From Pezizomycotina sp. ARF18 (taxonomy: Eukaryota; Ascomycota), in assembly GCA_002224055.1 (NCBI GenBank), contig AZLU01000263.1, positions 1-53,666 of the forward strand: a stretch of DNA of 53,666 nucleotides. Reading direction: 5' to 3'. A model generated the notes under the pieces. It ran no database searches and was not told where the DNA came from. It was given only the letters and a program-made list of their open reading frames with translations. The first letter of the stretch is position 1, and each line of letters opens with the position of its first letter. Positions 1-12,100 of the stretch are shown one piece after another. Made by a program: the position numbers and the translations under genes.

Positions 1-611
1 TGTCAAGCTGAGATCCGGTAATATACGGAAAATCTCGCAGGCGACAAGTTTCTTCGTTCCTCTGAGAGTATCGGATTCCGACTGACTATCCATCCATTGC
101 TTTTAATCGCTAAATGATTTGACTCCTTTGGATGCTGCACAACTTCTACATCGGATAGCCGTTTCTTAGATACGCCGTTTGGGGCAGCTTAGGCTCCATT
201 TTTATTTCATTCTATGTCCCTCTCTTATACCCTCATGGATGTAGGGTTGCACCATCCTCGTGCACTTGTGCTTAATTTGAGCTCGACATAAGGTAACTGC
301 ATCTTGCCGATTTGAAGATTTATACGCGCCAAGTTCCTCTCGATTTTCTGTCTTTCTTGAAGAAGAAAAGAAGGGTAGAAAAAATAACCCAATATCTTGT
401 GTCGCTCAAGATAGTAAGTGCAAATTCGAGGTAATTAGTTTGTTATACTTGTAAAAAAGCTTCAGACAAGGGGGCTAAAAGAAAAAAGAGGTCAGTTCCA
501 AATCATCGTACAAAAAAACAAAGGATGATAATAAAAAAGAAAAAGGAAGAAGAAGCTAAATCTAGCCAGCCAATCAACAACCCTTGAAAAAAAAAAATTT
601 TTTTTTAATAA

Positions 612-642
<31 letters not shown>

Positions 643-675
643 ACACCCCTTAAGTATTTTTTATTATTATTATTT

Positions 676-684
676 TTATCTGAT
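676..684 (-). promoter_or_regulatory. Putative SreA-type GATA site (exact ATCWGATAA match)
   Basis: The plus strand reads TTATCTGAT, the exact reverse complement of ATCAGATAA. ATCWGATAA is the published consensus of SreA/SRE, the GATA repressor of siderophore genes in Aspergillus and Neurospora. The site is about 1.76 kb upstream of the NRPS start and 100 bp from a CCAAT box at 570-574. Function is inferred from motif and position only. Confidence 0.4.
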
Positions 685-1374
685 GAAATCTCCGGATCAA
701 AAAAAAAAAAAAAAAAAAAGAAAGAAAGAAAGAAAGGAAGAAAGGAAAAGAAGAAAAAGAACACAACAACCACAATAATAATTGCAGGCGAGAAACAGCA
801 GACAGGGAAAGAAGGTAATAGTAGCAACAGCCTCGGTAAAGATGCTACGCTACCACCTAGCAGACTTGGGGCATTTTACCAAGAGAAACTAGCTGACTGA
901 ACGATGGGAGATGATAATGATGGCAACAACTATCGAAGTATTCATTATTATAGTGGTACACCGAACGAGTTTTTTTTTTTTTTTTGGTTTTTTTTTAATA
1001 TTCGCGATATTCGATATCCTATACAAGTAATTACTTAAATATATTATTATTTTTTATTTTATTTTCGCTTCCAACTCCGCTTTCGAGAAAACGTGGTAAG
1101 AAGCGACCCAGTTGCCACATTTTTGTGCGCTCTCTCTCTTCATCGGTGACTTTGCATAATGTTGAAGATTGAGTGAGTTTTGTATCCTCTGATTCAGATC
1201 ATGAGAAATTTTCGTTTTATCTTGATCCGAAGATAATGAGAATCTCCCTCATTTCGGCGCAACGGTCTTTTTTCCTTTTTCCTCTGGCGATTGCAACATT
1301 CCGAAAGTTCTTTTCTTTTTTTTTCCTTTTCCTTTTTCTTTGTGTCTCCCGCACCATAGTCTCGCCTCCAACGG

Positions 1375-1383
1375 ATCAGATAA
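1375..1383 (+). promoter_or_regulatory. Putative SreA-type GATA site (exact ATCWGATAA match)
   Basis: The sequence is ATCAGATAA, an exact match to the SreA/SRE iron-responsive GATA consensus, about 1.06 kb upstream of the NRPS start codon. It is the second such site in this leader. Two exact matches in 2.4 kb are more than chance predicts (well below one), though AT-richness raises the expectation. If used, it would repress the synthetase when iron is plentiful. Confidence 0.45.
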
Positions 1384-2447
1384 CATGAAAACGGGAAGAC
1401 GTATCATGATTTTCACCTGCTTTTTTTTTTTTTTTTTTTTTTTTTTTTTCTTTTTTTTTTTTCTACTTCTACTTCAACTTCTTTAGTTTCGCTATTATGC
1501 GATCGAATTATAATTGTAATTGGTAATAGTAATGATAATGACACTACTGATAATACCAACACATACCAGATGCCCCCCGGGAGTCCTTCGTCTTTCTGAC
1601 GTCAGTGCATTTTTCTGCAGGCTTTTTCTCCCCCCTCTCTCTCCCTCTTGAGGAAGCGAAAAAGGGTTCTTCCTGCACTACTACTATTACTATTCCTTCT
1701 TGTCGTTTCTTTCCATTTACTTTCTTCCCCCCGCCCCTCCTTTTTTTTTTTTTTTTTTTTTTGCTCCAAGGCAAACCTCGTCGACTACCTGACCTACCTA
1801 CCCTCTTTTTCTCTTAATTATTTATTTATTTATTTATTTAAATTTTTTTTTTGGGGGAGGGGAGGGGAAGTAGTTTTGATATGTCCCCTACTTCATTGCC
1901 ATGAAGATTCAAAGTGCTCAATAAATAATATATTATATATAGTAAATAAATTTCCGGAACGTGCGCAGTAGAATTACTTATTAGTATAGATCTTCGAATT
2001 CTGATTCTACTTGGTAAATTCATAAAAAATTTCAAGTCATTATTGAATATAATATCAATTAAATAGCAATAATAATATTAAGCTATAATCTCAGTAACCA
2101 AGTTATAAATCATTTCATCGATCAGTCGAGTCACATTGGGAAAGCTCCCCAAAGTTATCAAAGATAAAATATCTTGTCTCTTCAATACCTCGTCGCGCGA
2201 TCCATTCATTGGACGAGTCCGAGCTCGCTATCATCTTGTGACTTTTTTTTTTTTTGTGGGTCGCTGCTGTAATCTTCGTCAATCACATCATATAATTTTT
2301 TTTTCCCTTCTTCGTCTTCTTCTTTTCTCTTTATTGATATTATTATTTTTACGCGCCTTTTATTTATTTATTTATTTATTTTTCCTTATTTTCTTGTTCT
2401 CGTCCACTCAGCGCTATCTGTGAAGTCGGGAAACTTGCATCTGCAAG

Positions 2448-3100
2448 ATGAGTATTGTCACGGGGTCACGTTCCGCGTACGCGATGACTAGCTTCCTTAT
2501 CTGGGATCGTCAAAACGACCCATCGGATCAGCCAGCCAACCCGTTTTTCTACGAACGAAACTTCAATCTCCACAAATTGTCCTGCGGTCACCGAAGAAAG
2601 ATTGATTCTTACCTGGGCCCACTGTTAAAACGTTACGAGTTGAAGACATTGTGTTGTTCAGAGTCGGCGACGTTATATCAAAGTCGATTTTGAATCTGGC
2701 TCAATTGAAGGTATCGCGAGCGACGATATCTTGAGAATCGCTATGGGACGTCTGTTTCTCTATCAGAGGTTAGTGCTTTCAAATGTCGCTCATTTCTTTC
2801 TATATACTCTTTTATGTCATATAATCCACATAAAAAATGTTTATTATTATTATATTATTATTATTATTGGCTTTTCACTAATTTCTTGCTTATAAAATAA
2901 AATATATTGCATAATCAATGGATAGAACGACGTTTATGATTCTACTACTATATGCGCATCGCTCAAATTCGATGTAGCTAAGGAGGCCTTTCACTTGAGG
3001 ATATCTTCAAGCCTTATCCCCAACTTACGTGGATACAATCGTCTCCACAATACTGCACATCGTCGCCCAACGCCTCAGTCCTTCGTAAATATACCGTTTG
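2448..3100 (+). other. NRPS N-terminal region before A1
   Basis: About 150 residues precede A1, read over several frames and one intron (2769-2935). Recognisable pieces are LILTWAH (near 2600), EDIVLFRVGD, GIASDDILR and, after the intron, ICASLKFDVAKEAFHLEDIF. They follow the pattern of the N-terminal, partly condensation-like leader of ferrichrome synthetases. Three contractions are evident here: CACCTG read as CACTG near 2620, AAGGTC as AAGTC near 2683, and a lost A near 2738. Start-codon choice depends on this stretch and stays provisional. Confidence 0.6.
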
Positions 3101-6100
3101 GAGGCTTTAGTGGCGAACTGTCAGTTCTAAACGCATCTCCGGGTAGACTACCTGGTCTCCAGCTCCTTCACCAGGTATAGAAGACAAGGGCTCGCCTTTC
3201 GATATTGCCCTCGAATACTTAGATGTCAAATATTCTACATCTACCTTTTCTTACCGCGAGCTCGACTTGCTATCTACGCAGTTCGCCCAGCAGCTCGTAG
3301 TCACTCTTGGAGATTCTGAAAGAAAAACAGAGCTATCCCACTTCTGGTTCCCAAATCACGGAGCTGTAATATCGCACTATTTGGTATACTGAAGGCTGGA
3401 GAGCGTTCTGTCCTATACCTTTAGACGCACCGTTAGAAAGGATCCTTTACATTTGCCGCGATGTCGATGCCCTTTCTTGGTAAACTACCACCGAGATTAG
3501 TTGTCATTTAGCGATGCAGATGAACTCCCAATTTATTCCCGATCACTGCAGATCATCTGTCATCGGAGAGACGTCGCCAAAATGCAGGAGCTGCCATCCT
3601 GCCATGAAAACGATCTGGCATATGTTATGTACACTTCAGGTTCAACTGGTGTGCCGAAGGGGGTTGGCGTTCTCATAGGGCAATAATGCAGTCCTTGTAT
3701 GCTCACGAGAGGCATATACCCGCTTTTAAGCGTTTTTGCAATTCGCAAATCCAACTTTCGATGTTTTTGTTTTCGAGTTCTTCTTCCACTACTTCGCGGC
3801 GTAACGGTTGTAGCGGCTGACAGAGCACTACTTTTGGACAATCTACCGGAACTGATCATTAAATCAACGTCGATTCATTGGAACTAACCCCTACGGTTCT
3901 TCAAACCGTAATCCTTGGAAACAAAGAGTGTTTAAAGAATGTGAAGTGTCTGCTAACCATTGGAGAGATGCTGACGGAATCGATAGTGACAGAACTTGGT
4001 TACGATGAAAATGGCGTTGGGGGTATTTACAGGGAATGTACGGCCCCACGGAAGCCGCAGTGCATTGCGCCATTGCCCGTAATTTCCCCAAGTATGGACG
4101 CGCAAAGGATATCGGAATACCCTTGGATACCGTCTCAAGCTTCGTTGTGTCGTCACTCGAAAAAGAGAACCCGAAAAATGCGAAGTCCTTCCACTCGGCT
4201 TTACGGGTGAGCTTGCTCTGGGCGGTTACCAACTTGCTGATGGGTACATAAACCGGCCGTTGAAACGGCGGCCGCTTTTATTAGCCATCCAAAATACGGT
4301 CCACTGTACCGTACCGGAGATAGGGCACGATTTCTTCCAGATGGTAGGATCGAAATCCTTGGTAGACTCAACGCTGGCCAAGTTAAACTCCGCGGGATGC
4401 GAGTCGAGCTTGGTGAAATCGAGGCTACTGTCAGAAAAGCCCAGGGGGTTCATGTATGCGTTGCCAGTGTCCTCAGTCACGGTACACAACTGGTCGTCTT
4501 CGTTGCAGGGAGCCAGACGTCACTGTGGAGTCGGTTCGAACTGTTTTGTGAGAAATGGCTACCGTCAGCGTGGAGGCCACATCAAATCAAGGTCCTAGAA
4601 ACTATACCCAGGCTAGCTTCCGGAAAAGCTGATAGAAAGAGGCTGGAAAAGGAATGGACCGTTGAAAATGAAGAGCTTCAAGTGCCAAATGATGACGATG
4701 ACGGTTGTGACGGTCAAAGGCTTGCGGTTTGGAAGCCCTTGAAGTCAGTACTCGGTGCCGGAGTAAACTCATCCAATGAGGACTCTCTGCTGCGAGATAT
4801 CGGCATGGATTCTATTCGTGCGATTAGGCTTGCTCAGTTGCTTCGAGAGGCTGGTGGAAATGTCCACGTATCGCAACTATTGCAGTCCGACACGACCGTA
4901 CGGAATCTAGAAAGGATCTTTTTGGGATCTCAGGCGCGAGAGCTTCGAGATACATCACTGCAGCAAGTCGACCGGGAGCTCCAAGCTTTCAAGACAGAGG
5001 GCTCGAACTACTTACGAAGAAACTTGGGGAAAGCAAATAAAAATGTAGTCGATATACTACCTTGCACGAAAATCCAAGCGGGAATGCTCGGCGAAACATT
5101 CAGAAATCACAAGGCGTACTGCAACTGGGTGCTTCTCTCAGTCGAAAGCGGTTCGTCTGCTGAAGAAGTGGTCGATGCCATCGAAGATGTTATCAATCAC
5201 AACGAAATCCTCCGTTCAGGATTCATGTATGTTGAATCGGATGATAATTTTGCTCAGGTAGTCTGGAAATCGGTGCAATCGGGGCAGGTTGCTGTTAAAG
5301 ACAGCGCCGAAAAGAGTTTGCGTACGATATCGAAGCCGATCCTAGTCCCCCTACCAGATTCCATATCATTGAATCTACCTCCTCTTCTTCCGTTCAGATT
5401 AGATTATGTTGCACCACGCTGTCTACGATGGCTGGTCGCTAGAAAACATTGTCGAGGACATCTCCTTGGCTCTTGAAAAAAAGAGCATCAAGAAACGTCC
5501 ACAGTACCGGGAAGTTGTGCTATATCTTATGGCTCTAAATTTGATACCGATCCCTTGAAGACTCGTTAAGCTTTTGGAGAGAACATCTCGAGTATGCAAC
5601 TCCCTGTCAATTTCCTAATATGTATTCGCGAACAGACATAAGGACAGGGAGTGGTCGAGAGTCGATGATCTTAAGCACTTCGATGAAAGATTTTACGTCG
5701 GTCGCTCATCAACTCGGCGTGACCCCACAAATTATCATCCAATACGCTTGGCGCAACTCCTTTCCCTTTATCTCGATTCCCAGGACGTTACCTTTGGAGC
5801 AGTTGTTTCGGGGCGGACGCTGCCAATCGATAAAATTGACGAAATTATGGGTCCATGTATAGCAACCCTTCCAGTCCGTGTACAGCGCGAGGGACCGCAA
5901 TCTGCGAGGGAAGTGGTGAAATTTCTCCATCAGCACACATTGGCGGTGCTCGAACATTCAGAAGTTTCCTTCGAGAGATTAAGCAATCGTGCATGCGGGA
6001 CCAAGCCGGCCTATATTTGATTCCATAGTTGTCTGGCAACATACCGGGCGTGAGAACCCTGGTACGGTATTGTATATCGACGGTTGCGATGAACTCGAGG

Positions 6101-9100
6101 TGAATCTCTAGATCTTGCTGTTATTATTTTTCCTATTAAGCACTAAGCTCACCAAGTAAACTTTTTTATATAGTATGCCATAACGATCGAAGTAGAACCG
6201 ACAGCCAAGGATATCGAATTGCGAATTACTTATCAGAAAGAACGGATTCCAAGTTCTCAAGCGGCTCTCATTCTCCAACAGATGGATAAAATCATCACGG
6301 GCTTTGTAGCTGATCCGTCGATGGGCTATCTGGAGACATTCGGCAACGCAGATGAAGGACTTCTATCCATCGAGAATTCCATTCCAAGAGGTTTGCCAAA
6401 AATGAAAACAAAGCAAAATCTCTGGTGACATTCGTTGAAGAAGCTGCAGCGCAAACTGAGGTAACGCAGTCGTCAGCGGTAGCATTCTACCACTCATTTA
6501 AAAAGCCCGAGTGTAAGATTACGAGATTATCCTACCAAACGCTCAATGAGCAAGCGAACAAACTCGCGCGATATCTTCTTCGTCTCCGAGGTCCAGATGA
6601 ACATAGCCTTATAGCAGTTTACATGGAGAAGTCTCCTCAGCTTTACGTCTCAATCCTAGCGATTTTAAAAACAGGAGCAGGCTATCTCCCGTTAACTCCA
6701 GATACGCCAAACGAACGCCTGAAGCAGATACTTGAAACGGCAAACGTCAAATTCTGTTGACAACAAAAGATGTTTCTGACGAATTACCCTTAATCGATTC
6801 GCACGAGACAAAGATAGTTTGCATAGATGAGGTCGACCTCGATGGCCTTCCAGCCTCGAATCTAGATATCGTGATACCCCCATCCAACGTAGCTTATGCA
6901 ATATTCACCTCTGGAAGTACCGGTGCTCCAAAAGGCGTTCTTGTCACCCACGAGAACATTGTGAGCAATATCTTGGTTTTATCAGACATTTACCCGTGCG
7001 AGAGGTCTTCGAAGCTATTGCAATTTTGCTCGATTGCGTTTGACGGTTTGTCTACCTGTCAGTTCCTCGTGTTCTCAGCATAGTACGCTAATTTTTGCTT
7101 TTAGTGTCCGTCTTCGAGATCTTCTTCACCTGGTACTCGGGTATGACTCTATGTTCGGGCACTAAAGATACTCTTCTTGCCGACCTTGAAGGTGCTATCC
7201 GCGCGATGGGAGTCACGCATCTTAGCATGACGGTGACCGTCGCAGCGTTGGTCAAGCCCGAGAACGTACCCTCTGTGAAATTTCTTGTTACTGCTGGAGA
7301 AGCCGTTACCGAGAAAGTATTCAGGTCGTGGGCGGATAAAGGGTTCTATCAAGGTTACGGACCCAGTGAAACTACGAATATATGCACCCTTAATCCTAGG
7401 ATGGATGCCTCGCAGCATATAAACAACCTTGGCAAACCATTGGCGAACACTTCAGCGTTTGTAATTGCAGCGCGGAATAAGTCCTTCAGCATTTTACCAA
7501 GGGGTTCTGTAGGGGAACTATGCTTTGGAGGCGAACAGGTGGTAAGTATCACTTTAAATCCCGAAATTGAAGTTGTTTTTCATTTGATTCTAATAGGCAG
7601 TGCTATGGTTATTACAGTTCAAAGGTTACATGAATATGCCACGCCTTACTTCTGACAAGATATTTGATCATCCGGAACATGGTCGGATATATAGGACTGG
7701 AGATGTTGGCAGAATTTTAGCGAATGGTGATATCTTGTTCTTATCTCGACTAGATGACCAGGTCAAAATCAGAGGCCAAAGAATTGAGCTAGGGGAGATA
7801 AACTCGGTTCTTATGGTCTCCAATTTAGTCCATGATGCTATAACGCTACTTATCGATTCCGCGACCGGAAGGAATGAATCAACATCGATAGTGTCGTTTG
7901 TCACTCTATCTGCGCAATCAGACGCGGCTACGGAGCCTATGATTGCTGATCTCAGTGATAAAGAAGATACAAGCAAATTGTCCAAGATCTGCACGCTTTT
8001 ATCTCAGGGTCTCTGCCTCACTACATGCTCCCGCGAGCCATACTTCCGTTGAACTATATCCCACTGACAGCGAACTCCAAGACGGACGTCAAAAAACTCC
8101 GCGATGTCTTTGTGCAATTATCGTCGGATGACCTCCACGCATGTTCTAAGACAACAGAGATCGGGAACGACACTCTCGACAGCTGGAGTCCTGCAGAAAA
8201 GGATATAGCTCAAGTCATTGCTGATCTAGCGCATACTTCCACTTCTCTAGTATCTAGAAACAGCTCGATCTATGAATTTGGACTTGATTCTATTTCAGCT
8301 ATTGAGCTCTCACGTCGTTTGTGTATTCTCGGATACCCTGCGTTGAAGGTATCTCAGATTATGCGGCAACCTACTCCGGCTACAATGGCAATCGTTCTTA
8401 AACAGCAAGAAGAGAAGGTATCAAAGAGCGAGCATGCTAGAGAACCAAAGGAATTTCTTTCCGCCGCAGCTTCAATGGACCTCATGAGCGATCTTCACGT
8501 CAAAGCGTCCGACGTGGAATATATTCTTCCTTGCACTCCTCTCCAGGAAGCAATGCTCTCAGCTCAGACTTTTCAAAGTTCCGCGGCTTACTCAAACCAT
8601 ACAGTATTGAGACTGAACATCGACTCCGAAGTTTTTCTGCGAGCATGGGAGAAATTGGTACAGAAACATGAAATCTTCAAAACATGCTTCATCTCATCCT
8701 CGGTGCCAAACCATCCATACTTGCAGGTGGCTCTCAAAAAGTACGCTTCTAAATGTGCCCGCTTCCAAATAAATGCCGACGAAAGCGCTCCGGATAAGGT
8801 TCAGAAGTATATAGATGAATTAAACATAGAGCCTTTGGGTCCTAAGCCTCCATATGCTCTTGGTCTTTTCGAAAACGGACAAGATAAGTTTCTGGTCCTA
8901 TCGATGCATCATTGTCTATACGATGGGTATTCCATGAGTCTTCTTTGGAGCGACTTGAAAGCAATATGCATGGGGAGAGATCCACCAACGAGAGAGAAGT
9001 TCTCCACGTTCATATCTCACATGATGAACTCCGATATGAAGACATCTTTGAGATTCTGGGAAGAGTCGCTTCGAGGATACAGCCCATCGCCATTTCCAGA

Positions 9101-12100
9101 TTTGACGGGATTGAGTTTGGCTGGAAAGAATAAGTTGAAAAAGGATATGAAAATTTGTACGGCAACCTCGAAATTAGCACTGTGCGAGATCGAAGGTGCA
9201 TGTAGTAAACTGTCTGTATCGCTGCTCTCGACTTGTCAGGCAACTTGGGCAAAACTACTGGCTTGTTACACATCAAGGACAGATATGTGCTTCGGAAATG
9301 TTGTCAGCGGCAGAACCATTCCAGTGGAAGGCGTTGAGACCATAATTGGCCCGTGTTTCAACACAATTCCCGTTCGGGCGGAGATCACTGCAAACGAGAC
9401 GAACGTGAGCCTCTTCAAACGGCTGCACAAAATCAATATTAACAGCTCTCCGCACCAACTCACGCCCCTTCGGAAAATATCGGCGTTGGAGTCACTAACT
9501 TTAAACGGCAAATCGCTCTTCGATACATTGCTGATATTACAACCTATGTACGAGAAGACGGGCACTGAATTATGGGATATCGTTGATGAGCAGGGAGCCA
9601 TGGATGTTCCCGTCACCATTGAGCTGACACCAAACAAGCTCGACGATCGATTGCACATCACTTTCCATTTCAATACCTGGCTGATAAACGAGGAGGTTGC
9701 CCGCACGATATGTCAGCAGTACTTCAGTGTCCTAGAAGGATCGCTTGATGTCCCTGAGCGGAAAGCCCTAGACCTCGCGGACATGGGCGGGCCCCTTTTG
9801 CCTGGTCCAAGCACAAGAGAAGACGACAATTGTGCGGATCCTACGACAGCATCCTTGAGAGACATGCTGGAGGCATCAGTCATACAGTCTCCGACGAATT
9901 CTGCCCTTGAATACATTTCCGATTCTGGGGAAATAAGCAAATTCACATTCGAAAACTTATGGCAGCAAACGGATCAAATTGTTAATCTTCTATTTTCGAA
10001 ACAGCTGCCTCTGGGTAGTACAGTTGCCATATATAAGAATATAGGAGATGCGATGCTGAAAGTATGCATCTTGGCATGCCTTCACGCCAGATATGCTTTC
10101 ATTATCATCAAAGAGGAAGATGATGCCAATACTATTGGAACTCTAAACCCAGCGCTTGCATTCTCGAAAATATCCCATACCATGCCGGATACGGTTGTGG
10201 TTGACCCAAGTGCAAAGCATTCTATTGAGAACGGGCACAAAAACGAGCTGCATACCAATATTGATACAACGAGCAGTGATTCTATTGCATACTATCGCCC
10301 ACCCCGTGCGAAACAAGGTAATATTTGTTCTTGAGTTTCTGGAATAAATAATAACTAACATGACTCTTTCGCAGATAGAGTCAAACTGTTCGAAATCAGG
10401 ATCAGCGACCTCAGCAGTGCCCTACGCTCTTCACGAGACACTCTACAGCCATGTGAAACGACTCGTTTCTTCTGCTCTGAAGAGAATTTCATCTTTCCCT
10501 TCCTCCTTTCCTGGATATCCGGTTCATGCTTTTGCACGACAATGAGCCCGGAACGACTAGTTGGTGACAGTCTTTTCGATATCGTGAATCTTTTGAATTG
10601 TACTTCGATCAAGGTTCCATCGCCCGTGCTCTCGAGGTTGCGACCTGAGACGGCTCCAAGCGTTGCTCAAGTTGTATGTGAATTCGATTGGATACCGCAA
10701 GACACTATCTCGATGTGGGAAGGGAAGCTATGGAAGTCGCTTACTGGTGAAGGTAAGTTATGAGAGAATACCACTGGTAAAAAAATACGGCTTCTAACGC
10801 CTTGTATAGACGGTCTTCCATGGTCGCTAGTGAAAATAAATAGTCTCGAATCACCCACTCTGCTCGGATCCCTAATAGATGGCATATCTATCAAGACGGA
10901 ATCTATTGTACCGCAATCATGTGCTCCGACACTTAGGCGAGGCAGCTTGTTCCGGAGCGGACAGGGTTTCGACCCAGCTATAAACGCGCGGACATATGCG
11001 AACAGAAGGTACAACTCATCGAGAGTGAACTGAAGTCTTCTCTCACCTCTCAAGGTTTCGTCGCGGATCTCAATGATGCTTGCATGAACGCCTGCGATCA
11101 AATTAAATATGTGTGGAGTGGCTCGTTCGTTCGTCACGGGAATTCAAGGAGTACCCTCGTAGTATTCGTTTCATTCAATATTCCGGAGCACGGTGCCACT
11201 ATAAATTCAGTCTGGAAGACCGAAAATTGGTCGGATATTGAGCAGGCTCTGCGGCCGCTCTTTCCCGGGTACCTCTTTGTGTTCAAAAGGACTTCAAAAT
11301 CGTGCCAGTGCAGTCGTTGCCTTTAAACTCTGCTGGAATTATTGACGTAACCAGTCTTGAGTCTTTCTTCCAAAGTCTTCAGTTCGAGAGTGACAACGAA
11401 GCACGGATTTCCGATGACGACAAGGCTGCTTTGAAGAAAACTGAAAGTATTATTCGAACTGCTTTCTCTAAGGTTTCTCGCATCTCGAGCGAAAAGATCG
11501 GCGCAGATGCGACCGTTTTCGAACTTGGGCTGGATAGTATCACAACGTCGCAAGTGGCGGCAATTCTGAGGCGTGATGGTCTCGATATATCGGTGGTCGA
11601 TATTCTGGAGGTAAGTGACATTGTTCTTGAAGTTTGAAAGCTTTGGTGGCTAATCTGGATAATTAGAACCCTTCCGTGAATAGGCTTGCTCGCGTGATCC
11701 AGACGAAAAACCGAGATACTAAGACGAAGGATTCTGAGGCGGATGCCTCATACGGCAAGTATCAGGATGCTGTGTTGCGCGAATGCGGACTGGCAAGCGT
11801 CCGTGACAAGATTGAGTACATCCTTCCTTGTACGCCAACTCAAGAAGGCATGCTATCGGAATTTCTGAGAAGTTCCGACGGCGCTTATTTCAATCATGTC
11901 CTCTACGAAGTCGAGGAAGACATTGAAATGGCGGCTCTGATGGAGGCGTGGACGGCTGTGGCTTTGAAGACTGAAATTCTGAGAACAATTTTCTGTCATT
12001 TTGATCATGTTAAGCATCCGTTTGCTATGATCGTGGAGAAGGAGGGCTCCATCACAGCACCGCTCTACGTTGAAGAAATAGGAGAGACTTGCTCCGTAGA

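Larger units (their letters stand above)
1..2447. other. Non-coding region upstream of the NRPS
   Basis: No convincing coding sequence on either strand. The stretch is AT-rich. It has long homopolymers (A about 700-719, T about 970-986, T about 1421-1462 with one C, T about 1741-1762), an ATT/AAT-rich block at 590-680 and TTTA repeats near 1816-1840 and 2360-2385. The last kilobase should hold the NRPS promoter. CCAAT boxes lie at 570-574 (+), 2135-2139 (-) and 2208-2212 (-). No divergent siderophore gene is visible. Confidence 0.7.

Noticed and set aside
2135-2212. HapX-type bipartite sites at the two CCAAT boxes
   Set aside because: The expected second half-site at the usual spacing after each CCAAT is not matched, so only plain CCAAT boxes are noted.
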